Positions 35,357 to 48,440 of a DNA stretch of 64,000 nt are shown here, piece after piece. Position 1 is the stretch's first letter. Every line of letters starts with the position of its first letter. Source of the stretch: Cymbidium sinense. Taxonomy: Eukaryota; Streptophyta; Magnoliopsida; Asparagales; Orchidaceae. Location: positions 60,540,268-60,604,267 of the forward strand of contig CM038218.1 of assembly GCA_021442155.1 (NCBI GenBank), read 5' to 3'. The notes beneath the pieces are model-generated. The model worked only from the letters and a program-made list of their open reading frames with translations. It did no database searches and had not been told where the DNA came from. Position numbers and translations under genes: made by a program.

Positions 35357-38300
35357 TGGTGAAAAATTTCTATAGGGAGTCGCCTTCAAATCTGTGGAGA
35401 AAAAGAAAGGCATGACCTATAAAAATTTATCTTTTTAGGATGCCATGCAGATCCGCAGATGTACTTATTCAGGTGATCGAGTACATCATCAGGGAATAGT
35501 GTACTATCTCGAAAGATAGAAGTCACTACTTTCTAATGGACTCAATCACCTCAATAAAGACTCCTAAAGACAATGGGTTTGCATATGTACTAGAGATTCT
35601 TCCCCTACTTTATATGCATGGTTTATTTTAAACTGGGTTCATTAAGTTCCCTACAAGGGCAATCCCTTATAGTTAATTACATCTTATGGAATGGAGATTC
35701 TTTAGGAAAACTCTTGATTAAGGTAAATGATCGTTATCTTTGAAGATTTCAATAGGAAGGACTATCAATCAATTGGTTTATTTTTGGAAGATCAAATGAG
35801 ATTGATCAAAAGTGGGAGTTATTATCGGAGCCAAAATAGGAGATAAGTAAGAGATGCCCATGATGCTAGGAAATCTAGCGAGCATCTTAAACTATCCTAT
35901 AGTTGGACTTTACATTTTTGAAATTGATTTAATTTATTTGAGTTGCATATTTCATTAAAAATTTAGGACTTAAGATTCCTTAACACAACATTAAGGAAAT
36001 GCCTAAGAGGTGAGGAGTTAAGCTTATGGCCCACAAAGGGGAACCTCAGAACCTAAATCTAGAGAGCTTTGGCGAGGGCCAGAAGCAAAACCTAAATCTA
36101 AGGCATAAATGAGTAATTGGTTTGCCTCCACAAGAGAAGACAAATCACCTGATAGCTTGGACTTACAACTGACTGGGGGTGGCTACCAACTAACTCCTCC
36201 TACGATTTTAAATACATGTAGGCAAGTCTTTATGCTTATGCAAGATAATTAGGCTATTATTTATTTAGAAAGAGATTAAGTCCTTAAACTCACTCCCTAA
36301 AGAGACTAGATCATGTAAAGGGCAAGCTTCAAATGACCTAAATCTAATGTAATTCAAATTTTATTTTATTTTCATTTTGGATAATTATTTTGACTCAGGC
36401 TAATAGGATTCATACAACTAATGCATGAGAAAGAAGATTATTTGCAAAACTTAGTGAGAAGGGAGGAGGTGAGTTTCCACCATGGCTCTCAAAGGTCAAG
36501 CCAAGTTTCTCTGGCAAAGGTGAAAGCCCTCCCATCAAGAGTGAAATAAGATGCATTTGTGCATGATATTATAAAAGAAATGCTCATCCAGCTAAGGGGT
36601 TGCTAATTCTTTTATCTTGATTTTAAACTTAAACTTTTGGTGAGGTTATAAGTTATTTAATTTTAATTTGAGTGGTTAAGTTGGGTAAAAGATTTATTTT
36701 TCCCTAAAGAGCCTAATCCACATCCAGGTCATACATAAAGTAAGGAAAAAACTAGGAAAAGCATGCCACTTAATGCAAAAGCTAAACAAATCATCAACCA
36801 ATTTATAAAGCTAATCGTAAAAAGAATAATAGGCCATTGTGGTCGGGCACCACTGCACAAACTCAAAAATATTAAATTTGGGTAGCCGAGCTCTACCCTT
36901 ATACAACCTAAATTATAAATGAATTAAATTGCAATTAAGCAAGGAATTCATTATTATGGGGGTCTTCAAGCTTTAGTTCTTCTTTCTTCATTCTTCTTTT
37001 CTTTTCTTCTTTCTACTTTGGTTCCTTCTTTTGGATGATTGGAAGGTGGATGCTCCAAGGCTTCACATGGTGCATAAGATAGGATCTTATGACTAATGCT
37101 CATTCTAATCCCCATAACAATTATTCTAAAATCCTAATTATACAAATTTTTACATAAAAAGTAAAAGTGGAAATCGAATTAACACCTATAAAATAAAGGT
37201 TAGCTAAAACACACCACATAAATCCCAAGCATGTATATTGGACTTATCACCCCACACATGGGTGACTAAGTCCACCTGGCCTATGGATTATGCTTAGGGG
37301 TATAAAGCACCTACAAGAAAAAGCATTTATATTTTTATTTATGATAGTGCCCTTAAGCACAATCCCTCTGAGAAGAATAGTTAGACTAAGAGCGTCTACC
37401 ATTCATTCTACATACACCCTAACATCTAGTCTAAAATATATCTAAAATAAAATATCAAACCATGCACGACCTAGAAGTGGTGACTTAGGCTAATATGTGT
37501 GCTTTGAAGGCTTGTGTGGTATGTTTAGCTATGGCTTTAGGTTCAAATTTTCTAAGTGTGAAGAACATGTTCAACTTAGAGGAGGGTTTCATTTAAGTTG
37601 TTTAATTATTTTGGGTTGATTTTCTTTCATGTTTTAATTTGATTTAAGTGGATCCTACACTAAATTACTAAATTATGAAGAGAGGGAAAGAGAAGAGAAC
37701 TTCTCTTTCCTCCCCTAACCTAAGTAATTTCTAAAGTAGGTTCACATTTTAGTTTCATGATAAAATCTTTTAATTAATCCTAAGTTTAGATAAACTCTGA
37801 ACAAACCTATTCAAAAACAAAGGCATTTTAAGATTAAATAAAATGAATCAAAATTCACATAACACACATTACTTCATTTCTTTCCCAATATATATAACAT
37901 GCATTTGGATGGACCCTAAGCATATATATACATGCAAATGAGAGTATTTAAAACACTTTATGATGCATGCTAAGTAACCCATTTAAGAAAATTTATAAGT
38001 TGAATATGCATGATTTTTCTTAAGTAGAAAGGGTTTTTCATATCCAAATTTTCACATACACATATGAAAGTAAGAAAGACATATGTGAGTACAACACCAT
38101 TATTAACCAGAGGTGTAACATACAAGACCTACTTAGGGCTACTTGAAGCCTCGCAATCTCGGGGCTATCCAGACTAATATACCACTTTCCTTAAATATAA
38201 ATATTTGTATAAAAGAAATGAAATGGAAATGAAGAATGCAAAATATTGTTTAATGATTCATTTTTGTTTATGCAATTTATGTATGAAAATATAAACAACC

Positions 38301-41300
38301 CTTCTTAGGTGATAGCACAGGGATGAATAGGTTATGGAATTAAGTAAGTGTTGGGTTCTTTTCGAATGAACCCTACATCTTACCAACTCCTATTCAAAAC
38401 TATGCTAACATAAGAAAGAAAGGAAACCTATGCTAAGCATGACTTTATAATCTATTACATGCAAGCTTATAATTAAAGTATAAGTAGCACAATTTTAGAT
38501 TTGGTATTTGATTTATATATTTTCAAAAATAATTTAGATTTAGTAGTGATAATAGCCATTCATATTTCTACTTTAGCCAACACATGTAAATTTGGCATAA
38601 AGTAAACAATTTCATTTTAAAATTTGAATTTCAAAATTATGAATGCATGAAATCACATGGAATACAACTTAACATGTTGGGGAATGATCCAAAGTAATGA
38701 AAGCATGTAAAAAAGCTCACTTCACTTAAATCCTAAAGACATTCTTATGGAATAAGAAAAGTTTAAATAAATCAAAGTGAATTTCAAAGTGATTTTTTTT
38801 GTTTGAAGTTTGATTTAATTTTGAAAGGTGAGATGAGTTTTTTTTCATTCCACATGTGTTTGATATTTTATTTATTTTTAATTAGATCCATTTTTATGTT
38901 GATTAGGTTAAGGTATGAATTAAGTAACTTAATTAACCCTTACACACCTAGAATTAACTAAAAATTATGAGCCAATGAGATGACATAAAACCCACAAATT
39001 TGCAATGCACCTAATAAGGAAAATGCAATTTGGCTCACAATTAAGTTAATTAAGCTAAGGGGTTTAGCTTAAGTAATTTCAAAACACCCTTTCACACATG
39101 AATTGGGGTTTTGATTTCCTTAATTGAACTTAGGTTATAAACACTAAGCATCTACCCAAGTAGATTAATTAAGTTAGAACTTTTAGAATTGATTAAGGGG
39201 ATAATTAATGAATTAACCCTTAATTAGAGGAGATTAGGAGAGAAAAAGGGGTTTAGGGAATAGCTTGGGAAATGCCCAAAATATTCCATAAACCTCCTTT
39301 GGATTTCTTAATCAACCCTAATCATAGGTTAAAATCACTAATCATACCCTAATTATGCTTAATTATATAAGGAGGGTAATTAAGGAAACCATATGCAATT
39401 ATTCTAATCAAGCCTTCAACAAATCTCAAGAATATTAGGGGAGGCAGAAGTCATCCCCTAAAACTTTCCCAAGAAATTTAGGATAAATCAGAAGTCAAAT
39501 TAAAAAGTAATTGGCAAAATAAACTTTCCAATAAAATGCCAATTTAGAGAAAAACATAATTCAAAACTCATCAAAATTAATTTTAAAATTTTCTAGGTTT
39601 AATTATCTATCCATGATTTTATTTATATTTTTTGATTTTCTAGCAGAGTTATGAATTTTTGAAGATCTCTAAAATTAATTAATTGCATTTTAAACTAATC
39701 CCAGCTCACGTGCATCATGGTGGCGGTCAGTGTGCTTTACATGCATCATGTTGTGAGGGGATTACTTAACTTATCATCCCGGTGGCATGCGCTTTAATCT
39801 CTATCGATCGAGATGAGGAAGATTCCCACATTTTAAAATGAGTAGAAAATCTAAAATGTTGAATCTCTCCGTCCATCAAATCGCGGATGGGCGGTGAGAT
39901 CATCAAGTTCTTCCCTTGATCACAAGAGAGTCCATGATCAGGGAAGATCAACTTCGATCAGCATGGAATCAAACCAAATTCAACCCACCATCTAAACAGA
40001 GCGAAATCTAATGGTAAAAATTGGGGTGAAAATTTCTTTCACAAAGCTCCACACATTGAGTTTATTGGTCAAAATCTCCCTCCGGAGGTGATCAGGCTCG
40101 ATTCACTTGGAGAATCGGTTGAGATGAAGCCTTAAGTTTTGAGCACTTGAGGTTGAGTGGATCCTATGGATCACCTCCTCCTATGCTTGCCGACTTTGAT
40201 CCTCCTCCTTGCCATTTGAACTTGGGAATCAACTTGGGTGAGCCTCAACTTGACTTGGTCACCTAAAAGTAGTGGAAGCAAATGGTGTGGAAGAAGTTGG
40301 CAATTCAATGGCTTCCCTATTATTTGAAAAGAAAGGAAGAATGGAATGAGCTCTAGGATGCTTGTTATCACTCTCGATGGCTCCCTGGTTTCACTAACTC
40401 AATAGAATTAGAATTATGCATTTGAGTTTGTTTTGGGAGTATATCTCCCCTCAAAATGGACGGCAGAATGCACCCATTTTGATCCAATTGAGCTTAGGTT
40501 GAGGTTGTTTGATCAGTTGAGTATGCACATTGGTCGTTTGCCAAGTGGATTACCAACCTCCCATGTGCTTGAATTTGAGCTTGAGAGGGAGTTTGAAATT
40601 TCAATTTTTGACCATAGGGTCGAGTTTGGTCTAGGGACCAAATGGGCTGATCCAAACCCATTGGGTTGGGTGTACCACTCTCCTCTAGGTCCCCTTGAGC
40701 TTTTAGAAAAGTCTCAAGTGAATGTGATGAGGGTTTGACCAAATTACCCATGGATCAAGCCAAAATTTGTTCTATGGCCTAGGGGTAGGATGGTCATTTT
40801 GCTATTTTTTTCCACTTTAGATATGTTGGGTATGTGGAGGAACTAGGTTTGGGCAAGTTTAATGAGATTTAGAATTTATTTGAAAAGGTTTGAATCATGT
40901 TGACTTATTTAGGTCAAAATGGGTCAACATGGGTCAAGTTGACTAATAGGTCAAATTAGTTCAACCAAGGGTTGGGTCAAGTTCATATGACCATTTGAAA
41001 TGTTTTGGTGGCTTTGGTTTGATTCAATTTGGTATAGTTTTGGTTTTGGCTCATACAACTTCATTTAAGTCAAATGGGTCAAGTTGACCTATTTGACCCA
41101 TTTGACCTATTAGAGGTAGGTCAAGGGTAGGTTTAGGTTAGGTTAGTCATATGGAGTGGATTTGTATCTTTGTTTCCAATCAATTTTAGTTATGTTCAAT
41201 TTTGGCATGGCCTTTTGGGTCATGTTGGTCTAAGGTCAATTGGTTTTGGTTGGCCAATTGAGGCTTTGGTCAAGTTCACAAGTGATTTGGAATGGACTTG

Positions 41301-43038
41301 ACCCATTGGTTTCAATCAATTTGGCTTAGATCAAGTTTTGACACATTTTGACCATAGGTCAAAATGGGTAACTTTAATCAAGTTACCAATTGGGTTAGGT
41401 TCTCAAATGTTGGCTTGGTCAAGTTCAAACATAATTCATGAGTGAACTTAGATCAATGGTTTCAATCAATTTGGCCTATGGTGGAATTTGTCTATGTAAG
41501 GTTTCATTTTAGGTTAAGTGTTGCCTTGGTCAACCCTTAGGTTTGACTTGGTTTGACCCAATTTGATTGATTGATCCATGATGATTGTTCATCATGATGA
41601 GAGGGATATATGAGTTTGGTTCAATCCAATTTGGTTAGGATCAAAATTTGGCTCATAAGGGAACTTTAGGTCACTTTGGGTCAAGTGAGCCTAAGTGGGG
41701 CAAATGGTTTGGTCAAAACTTGATTTGAGTTGATTGATCTTGTATATGGACTTATGATTGAAATATAAATCCATTTACAAGTGGTTTGAAGTCAAATGGG
41801 TTTTGATCCATTTGAAAATTTCATATTCAAGGGAAGAATATGAAGGGGGTTTTTGATTTTGACTTGGTTTGATTGAGTGATTGAAGTTTGGATTTATATA
41901 TGAGCTCATGATTGTAGGGTTGATTGAACCATGAGAGATAAAATCAAGAGTTTGCTTGATTTGAAAATGATTTGGCTAAGTTCAAGATTTTGACTTGAAA
42001 GGCTTAGATTGGATTTTGAGTTGATTTGAGTTTGATTTTGGAATTGGATTTTGATTGTTTGAATTTATATTTCATTTATATATGTGAATATAAATGAGAA
42101 TATAAATGGATCATGAGAAAATTTCAAGGTTTTGAAGTGTTTAATCATGATTTTAGAGTCCATTAAGAAGGATTTAAAGGACTAGAAAATTTTAGTTTAG
42201 AGTTTGAATTTTTTAATTTGGTTTGATTGATTTATATTTTATATTTATATATGTGAATATAATATATGAATATAAATGAGTTATGAGAAAATCCCATGAG
42301 TTTGAATTGATTTGATCAGATTTAGGTTAAATCCATTAAAAAATTTAAAGGATTTAGAAATTGGAATTTAATTTTTGAATTGATTTGATTTATATTTATA
42401 TTTCATTTATATGAATATAAATGAGAATATAAATAAGTTTTGAAAAATGATTTGAATAGGTTTGATCAAGATTTAGGTTAAATCCATTAAAGAGAATTTA
42501 AAGGATTTAAGGAAAATTTCATGAATTGATTTGGAATTTTGAATTTGATTTGATGGGTTTGAATTTACATTTCATTTATATATGTGCATATAAATGAGGT
42601 ATGAGAAAATTTCAAAGATTTGAATTGGTTTTATTATGGTTTTGATTAAGTCCTTAAAGGCAAGATTAAGGACTTAGGCAAAATGTGAACTTAGGAATTT
42701 TGATGGATTTTGATCATGGGTTTCAATCATAGATTCCAGTCATGGATTTCAATCATAAAGTTCAATCATGGAATTGATTTGAGTTTGGAGAAAATCAAAT
42801 ATAATTGAATTAGTTTGGAGTTTGACTTAAAGGAAGGAGAGAAAGTGAGGAATGGTTTAGGATAAGGGTAGGAAATTTTCCTAACACCCACAGGCATGAC
42901 CTATTCCTGCTAACTCTCTAAGTCTCTAGGGGGTTGAGTGTCCACTAATCACTAGATATGTCTTAAGACTAAGGAACTCTTAAAGTCTAAGAGTCCTCTA
43001 AGATGGAGGGTTGAGAACTCATTAAAATGAGGTCAACA
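35357..43038 (-). mobile_element. LTR2: 3' LTR of element B
   Basis: This is a complete 7,682-bp LTR in antisense. It ends with TGGTG on the plus strand at 35357 and starts as TGTTGACCTC (minus) at 43038. Compared with LTR1 and LTR3 it lacks about 100 bp near its left end (after 35370) and has many small deletions throughout. Plus-direction landmarks are the TTC block (36970-37025), a degraded CpG block (39700-39790), the TTGAC array (40900-41720) and four 180-bp AT-rich units (42050-42620). The plus and minus open frames at 40433-40751 are shadows of the array region, not genes. Confidence 0.8.
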
Positions 43039-45580
43039 AAGACAATAGGTGTGGTGTTGAGGAACACGCGCGTAGTGTTGACAAATGATCAACAACAACA
43101 GAGATCACAAGCACTAATAATATATCCTTAACCAAGGGAAAGAAAGAATCTAGAGCTTAGTGCAATGTGGCTCTACTTATGTCCAAGACATAAGAGAGAG
43201 GGAAAAATTCACTAAGGGATGGAGTGTGAACCTTCCACTAGGGAAGCAGGTTCAAGTCATCCACAAGGGGATGAGAGGTTTGATTTGATTTGAATCTCAC
43301 TGGAGAGAAAGATTTGATTTATTCTGCTAGGGAAGAGGGTTGAATTTGTTTCAATTTTATTTGGGTTTGAATTTATGTTGGTTTACAATGGGTTGAATAG
43401 AATCATGGAGGCTAAACCTAACTCAGTTTACCAATCCAAGGGTAGTCTACTAAACATTATAGGACTAACCAAAGGATGCCTTTGATTGTACATTACTAGG
43501 AAGAAAGCATAGACTTACATCCTCCAAGTAGAGACCGACTTTGGTAATCTATTAGGAGCAGATTGAACCCAACCTAGGGCTACTATTGAGTGAATGCCTG
43601 GGGACTTAGATCAACTCAAGATAGTCAGATTGATTTCATTTTAGTTTTGTTTATTTTATTATGATGGATCCCATGGGTTTGTGATTATCAGTAGGGGCCA
43701 TGGAGGCTAACTCAGACTCAATTCAAAGGGAATAGTCTACCAACCACAAGGTAGAATCCAACCAAAGGGAATGCCTTTTGGTATACAATAAGTCTTAAGA
43801 AGAAAGCACGAGGACTCACATCTTCTAGAACTAAGAGAGCACTGGGGTGATTGGTTGCTTTGGGCAACAAATCGACGACTAGGCATTGAGAATGACTGGG
43901 GGACTTAAATCAGCTCAAGAATAGTCAAGAGAGATTTCATTTTTATTTTATTTTATGGATTTCGTTGGTTTGTGATGGATCAAACTGAGAAGGAGCTCAT
44001 AGAAGCTTAGAATCATCTCAAATTTACTGAACCAAAGGGAGTAGCTTCTTGGCCGATGGGAGAACTATCCAACCAAAGGAGTGCCTTTTAGTTTGCAATG
44101 AGCAATTGAAGGGAAGAAAGCTTTAGGACTCACATCTTCCATTAGAAAAGACCATTGGGGTGATCGATTGCTTTGGGAAACAAATCAACCCTAGAGCGTG
44201 ATTTGATAATCATGCTAGAAAGAATGTGTCATAGTCTTTACATCTTCCAAAGCGAATGATTGGGGTAACCTACTTGTGGAAAAATAGATTGAACTTGACT
44301 AAGAATTTGGGGTGAGTACACGATTTATACTCGGTAGTCGGATTCTATGAGTTCTTGCCTAAAGATAGGATGCTTGGGAAGGGGCCCTTTGGGGCTTGAA
44401 TTCTAATCCACAAATTAATTTGTTTGTTTTATTTTAGTTTATTTTATGGACCCTATTAGTTTGAGGGATCAAGCGAGAAAGCTTATATTAGCTAAACCTA
44501 TCTCAAATTTCTTGAACAAGGGAGAATCATGCATGAATTTTTCCAACCATGGTACTACTAGGAAGAGGAGTCCAATCCAAAAGTAACACGGGTAGTGTCT
44601 AAATGGGGTCACAAAGGACTTGATCCAAATAGAGCACCCCGGGATAGGGCTAAGGCTTAATCCAACACCGGAGAAGATGACATGGCTAGTCATATATCAA
44701 TAGGTATTGATGTCCAACTCAAGGAGAAAGTGGGGACTCATATCGCCAAGAGTGGTGTACTCACGTGAGTGTCGACATAGCACATCAACCAACCTAAGGT
44801 GTTGGTTTGCAAAAAATCCTAGGAAGAAAGCTGGGGACTCACATCCTCTATAGGCGATTCTTTGGGATAGTTGTCTTGATTCACAAGTGTATCCGACCTA
44901 GGCTCTTGAGTGAATGTCATGGGGACTTATATTAACTCAAAAGTAGTCAAGAGGAAAGGAGCCTCGGGGACTTATCCTAACCTCAAATATACTCAACCTA
45001 GTTAGAACATGATGGCTAGTTCAAGAAGAAAGCACGGGGACTCACATATTCTTAAGCAAAGTCAACATGAGGTTGCTTACTGGCTGGGCAGTGAAGACTA
45101 CTAAAATAACAAGGCACTCATTGGTTTTCAATGGTAAAGTTACAAAGAAAGTGTGGGGACTCACATCTTCCAAAAAATGACCATTGGGGTGACATAAGCA
45201 GCTAATGAGTGAGTGCCACAGGGGGCTTGCTCCCACATCAAGGTAGCTTGAGACAAAGATTTGTGTTTGTTGTTGTGCACGTGTTAATAGGAATATGACA
45301 CCAAGGGGACTCTTACACCTTAAAACACATCTTTGGGGAATTATGAAATAATGCCACGATGGCAACAAGATTAAGGAAGAATGCAGCTTGGGTTCTCTCA
45401 CCTATCTTAGTTATACTAATCAAAATAGGATGCCTCTCGGGTTCTCTTACACCTATTCTATAATATCGAGATTGTGTTTATGTTGTGAAAGAGGGATAGG
45501 ATGCCTTGGGGACTCTTACACTACCTAAACACATCATGGTGGATTCAAGACAAGCAATACTTGAAAAGAGAGAAGATTTG
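43039..45580 (-). repeat. 3' repeat region of element B, contracted
   Basis: This is the homologue of 31371-35356, with the same order of landmarks from the LTR-junction inverted repeat to gaagatttgatgaatgg at 45580. It is only 2.5 kb long against 4.0 kb, through unit loss and many small internal deletions. Recognisable units of about 320 bp start near 43380, 43660 and 43965. The 119-codon frame at 45042-45401 is a translation of these repeats and not a gene. Confidence 0.8.
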
Positions 45581-45960
45581 ATGAATGGAATCATTTATTC
45601 TTTTTTTATTAATTATTTTCAAACATGATTTATATTTCTTTAGATAGAGCCCATTAATTGGAAGCATCGGGTGTTCCCCTTTACAATCAATAAGCTGATA
45701 AGATCCTCCTTGGTAGGCCTTCTCTATGACATAGGGGCCTTCCCAAGTGGGTTCAAACTTGCCTCCCATCTTTTGACGAGCAACAATTGGTCTCCTTAGG
45801 ACTAACACAAGTTCTCCTACTCGGAAAGACCTAGAGCAAACTAGCTTGTTGTGAGCTTGAATCATTTTGGCTTGTATAACTTCTGCCTGTAGAGACTCTC
45901 CTCCAAACCTTTGAGCTCTTCTACAACTTTGCATTCTATTATAGTGATCTTGTTACCCAA
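45545..45960 (-). pseudogene. Element B integrase C-terminal (GPY/F-type) domain
   Basis: An open frame of 129 codons on the minus strand (45934-45545) reads FRVGELVLVLRRPIVARQKMGGK followed by FEPTWEGPYVIEKAYQGGSYQL, then IDCKGEHPMLPINGLYLKKY. The GPY motif with the Y-x-L...G....N...LK.YY tail is the conserved C-terminal module of Ty3/gypsy integrases. It contacts DNA or chromatin and closes the pol polyprotein. The frame appears undamaged over about 100 codons, then runs into a tail without similarity (SCLKIINKK...). This is the best preserved part of element B pol. The start codon is internal to pol and not a real initiation site. Confidence 0.85.
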
Positions 45961-46830
45961 TGCTAGTGATGAGTTGAACTTCTAAAGGAAGAATGGCTTG
46001 AGACCCATTATGGAAAATAGATTGAGTTGGAGTTAGGTATGGTGCGGTAGGCCACAAGGCTTCAACCAACTGCTCATTCCACTATCATTTATTGTCATCA
46101 AGTCTTCTTGATATGGATGAGAGTTTTGTTGAATGCTTCTAAGCCATTTGCTCTAGGGTAGTAGATGGTGGAGTATCTCCATCCATGTCTTACGCAAAGT
46201 TGTTGATCTTTATGCTTTTGAATGTAGTGCCATTATCGAATATAATTCATCCCATATATGATATGGTTCTAAAATTGAAGCACATGGTGAGTTGTGACCT
46301 CTCACGAGTGGGATGGCTTCCACCCAGAAAAGTAGTCGGTGGCAACTAAGATGAATCGATGCCTCTTGGAAGAAGGAGGATCGATAGGACCCACAATGTC
46401 AGTACCCCAATACTCAAATGGCCATGAGGCCAATGTTAGGTGTAGAATGTTAGGTGGTTGATGTAGGACCACAGTACGCGACCGATGGCATCTCCTCTGC
46501 ATGCAATCGATCATTAAAGGCCGAGTATCCAAGTCTTTTGATCTTCATCTTCATCTTGGACGGATTGATGCTCCACATAGACAGAATGTACCTCAATTAT
46601 AATGCCATGCTTCATGTTAATCTAAAACCACATTTGGTCAAGGACGGCGGTATAGGTGCCATCAACAAGAGCGAGAGCTCTCTCTACACAATGGGCTTGT
46701 GATTTCTCTTGAGGTAGTTTGCGGTGTTCAAGTAATCTATGAATGGTTGCCTCAATCTAGCTCCTTGTCCATTTTGGCAGCAACAACCTCCCCTTCAAGA
46801 GAAAGTCTCGATGAGTTCAACATCAATAAG
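45961..46830 (-). pseudogene. Element B integrase catalytic core (broken)
   Basis: The minus frame 46532-46302 has RPLMIDCMQRRCHRSRTVVL, then HLTLASWPFEYWGTDIVGPIDPP and RHRFILVATDYFSGW. WPFEYWGTDIVGPI-PP...+ILVATDYF is the DDE core, with the first catalytic Asp in GTDIVGP and the second in ATDYFSGW. FDNGTTFKS, the family's FxDNGxxF motif, appears in a shifted frame near 46240. The N-terminal HHCC region (46830-46560) is present only in pieces. Several frameshifts and stops, for instance near 46290 and 46260, break the domain. Integrase inserts the cDNA copy into the host chromosome. Confidence 0.85.
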
Positions 46831-47270
46831 GACTTGTCTATTTTGGACCCTTATTGAAATGGACTCATCTTAGACATGCCAACTCTTTGGCAAAGTTTGG
46901 CCAAGGCATCTCTACTATGTTCTCTGCTGGGAACCTTGTAGATGGTGACTTGAGAATTTGGGCTAGCTTCATGGTACTCATTGTGATGAAGCTTGGGTTT
47001 GAGAACTTGGTAGGACAATCGGTTGATGACCAACTAATCCCAAAGATGTTGATGCTCTTGACATTAAGTGATGGCTAACTCAGACAATCAAAGCCTCATA
47101 CTCGACTTCATTTTGGTGCGGGTTGGAAAGATAGTATGAGAATCTCATCACATGGTTTGAGTTAGAAGAACTATTCTACCCTACCTTTCACGGGAGAATA
47201 GATGGTGCTTCACCTTTAAGAAAAGCGACCCATCAAAATACATCTCCCATCGGCGGTTGTAAGTTCATGT
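46831..47270 (-). pseudogene. Element B second (archaeal-like) RNase H (broken)
   Basis: On the minus strand RWEMYFDGSLFLK is read near 47260-47215, keeping the catalytic Asp of the W.MYFDG motif that element 1 has lost. The C-terminal part is open at 47033-46851. It includes NSQVTIYKVPSREH and DALAKL, the counterpart of the element 1 segment around VTIYKIPQGDN. Between them the frame is interrupted by stops (47180-47040). This order, after the ordinary RNase H and before integrase, agrees with Tat-type pol. Confidence 0.75.
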
Positions 47271-47399
47271 TTTGTTCATGGAGATCATCACTAAGAGAAT
47301 CAAACATGAGTGGTGTGTGCTAAGAAATCTGTAGTGTCCTTTAGTACAAATGTGATATCAAACTATGAGAGAAAATCATGGACATCATGTCAAATGTCA

Positions 47400-47720
47400 T
47401 AGTGGGTCATGAGATACTAGTGGATTGGTTGGAGATCAAGTTCACCTTATGAAAGCATAGTGTGTAGCTTGATGCAAAGATCAAAGCTAGGCAATATTTC
47501 TCAATAGGTGGATAGTTACTTGAGAATCGGATGTGGTTGAGGTAGTAGAAGTATTCTCCTTCCCATTGGACTTGGGCCAGAGCCAAGAGAGTCATCAATG
47601 CGGCGGTGTAAGGATGAATGGCACGCCAGGATAGCTGCTAAGCGGCGCTTCACCTTTGATGTCTTCAAAGGCATCACTTATCATCCACTTGAACTTGGCA
47701 TCCTTTTGATAAGTGATGAA
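47400..47720 (-). pseudogene. Element B RT-linked RNase H (broken)
   Basis: KFKWMISDAFEDIKGEAPLS near 47695-47635 is followed by a frameshift into 47598-47407. That frame reads LALAQVQWEGEYFYYLNHI and NYPPIEKYCLALIFAS. YYLN..+......Y.P.EK.CLAL.FA is the standard RNase H motif of Ty3/gypsy pol. The EK(Y) motif, altered in element 1, is intact here. The domain degrades the RNA strand during cDNA synthesis. Confidence 0.85.
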
Positions 47721-47779
47721 AATCTCCTAATAGGTTGAGATAAAGCATCTTAGATACCAACCATCCTTGGAAATCCGAG

Positions 47780-48440
47780 TTGAGTTAAACTCTTAGGAGG
47801 TGGCATTTCTAAGATAGCTTTAATCTTTTCAGGATCTATTTATATTCCCCGGTGTCGGACAATAAACCCAAGGAATTTCTCTGAAGTTACTCTTAATGCA
47901 CACTTCAAGGGATTCATTTTGAGGTTAAATTATCTTAACCATTCAAAAACTACTCTCAAGTCAAAGAGGTGGTCTTCCTTTTCTCTGCTCTCTTACTAGA
48001 TCATCAACGTAGCTCAACGATGATGGATGAGTTCATTGAAGATTTGAGTCATGGCCGTTGGTATGTAGCATTTTAAGGCCGAAAGGCATGACCTATAGAA
48101 GATTGATCGGGTTCAAAAGTAGTGTTTCTTTCATCTTGAGAAACATCTTGATTTGGTTATAGCCATGACCATCCATGAAAGAGAACATGAGATGAGGCAA
48201 TGTCCACCATTAATTTAGTATAGGAAGGAAACTCATCCTTAGGACATGCCTTATTTAAGTCCCTAAAATTGACATATGTGAATTTGGCCATTCTTCTTCT
48301 TTGGGATGACAGCTAACGGTAGGATATTTTTCTTCCCGATGAAACCACATTGATTAGTTTCTTGACTTGAAATGACATGTTGTTCAATTTCTAATCATGC
48401 ATCTAGGAGCTTGCTTAATAGGGGTAGTTAGGATCTATTG
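47780..48440 (-). pseudogene. Element B reverse transcriptase (broken)
   Basis: Minus-strand translations give NPIKQAPR near 48425, NFRDLNKACPKDEFP near 48255-48210, and the codons for the catalytic YVDD at 48011-48000. The last sit in a shifted frame relative to the preceding VE. MPFGL-type and SRYHGLTWD-type segments between them are only partly recognisable. There are several frameshifts and stops. Unlike element 1, which has YVND, this copy keeps YVDD. Confidence 0.8.

Noticed and set aside
40433..40751. Overlapping open frames of 101 and 85 codons on opposite strands in LTR2
   Set aside because: Both fall in a non-coding LTR segment. Neither shows a domain and neither is conserved in LTR1 or LTR3.
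23599..43038. A small complete element LTR1 - 4-kb internal - LTR2 (non-autonomous)
   Set aside because: It fits the direct LTR order. But the 4-kb internal piece is the 3' region only, has no PBS next to LTR2 (35340-35356) and ends exactly at the pol border, so truncation by insertion or recombination is more likely.
45042..45401. 119-codon minus-strand open frame
   Set aside because: It lies wholly inside the 3' tandem-repeat region and is not open in the homologous region of element X.
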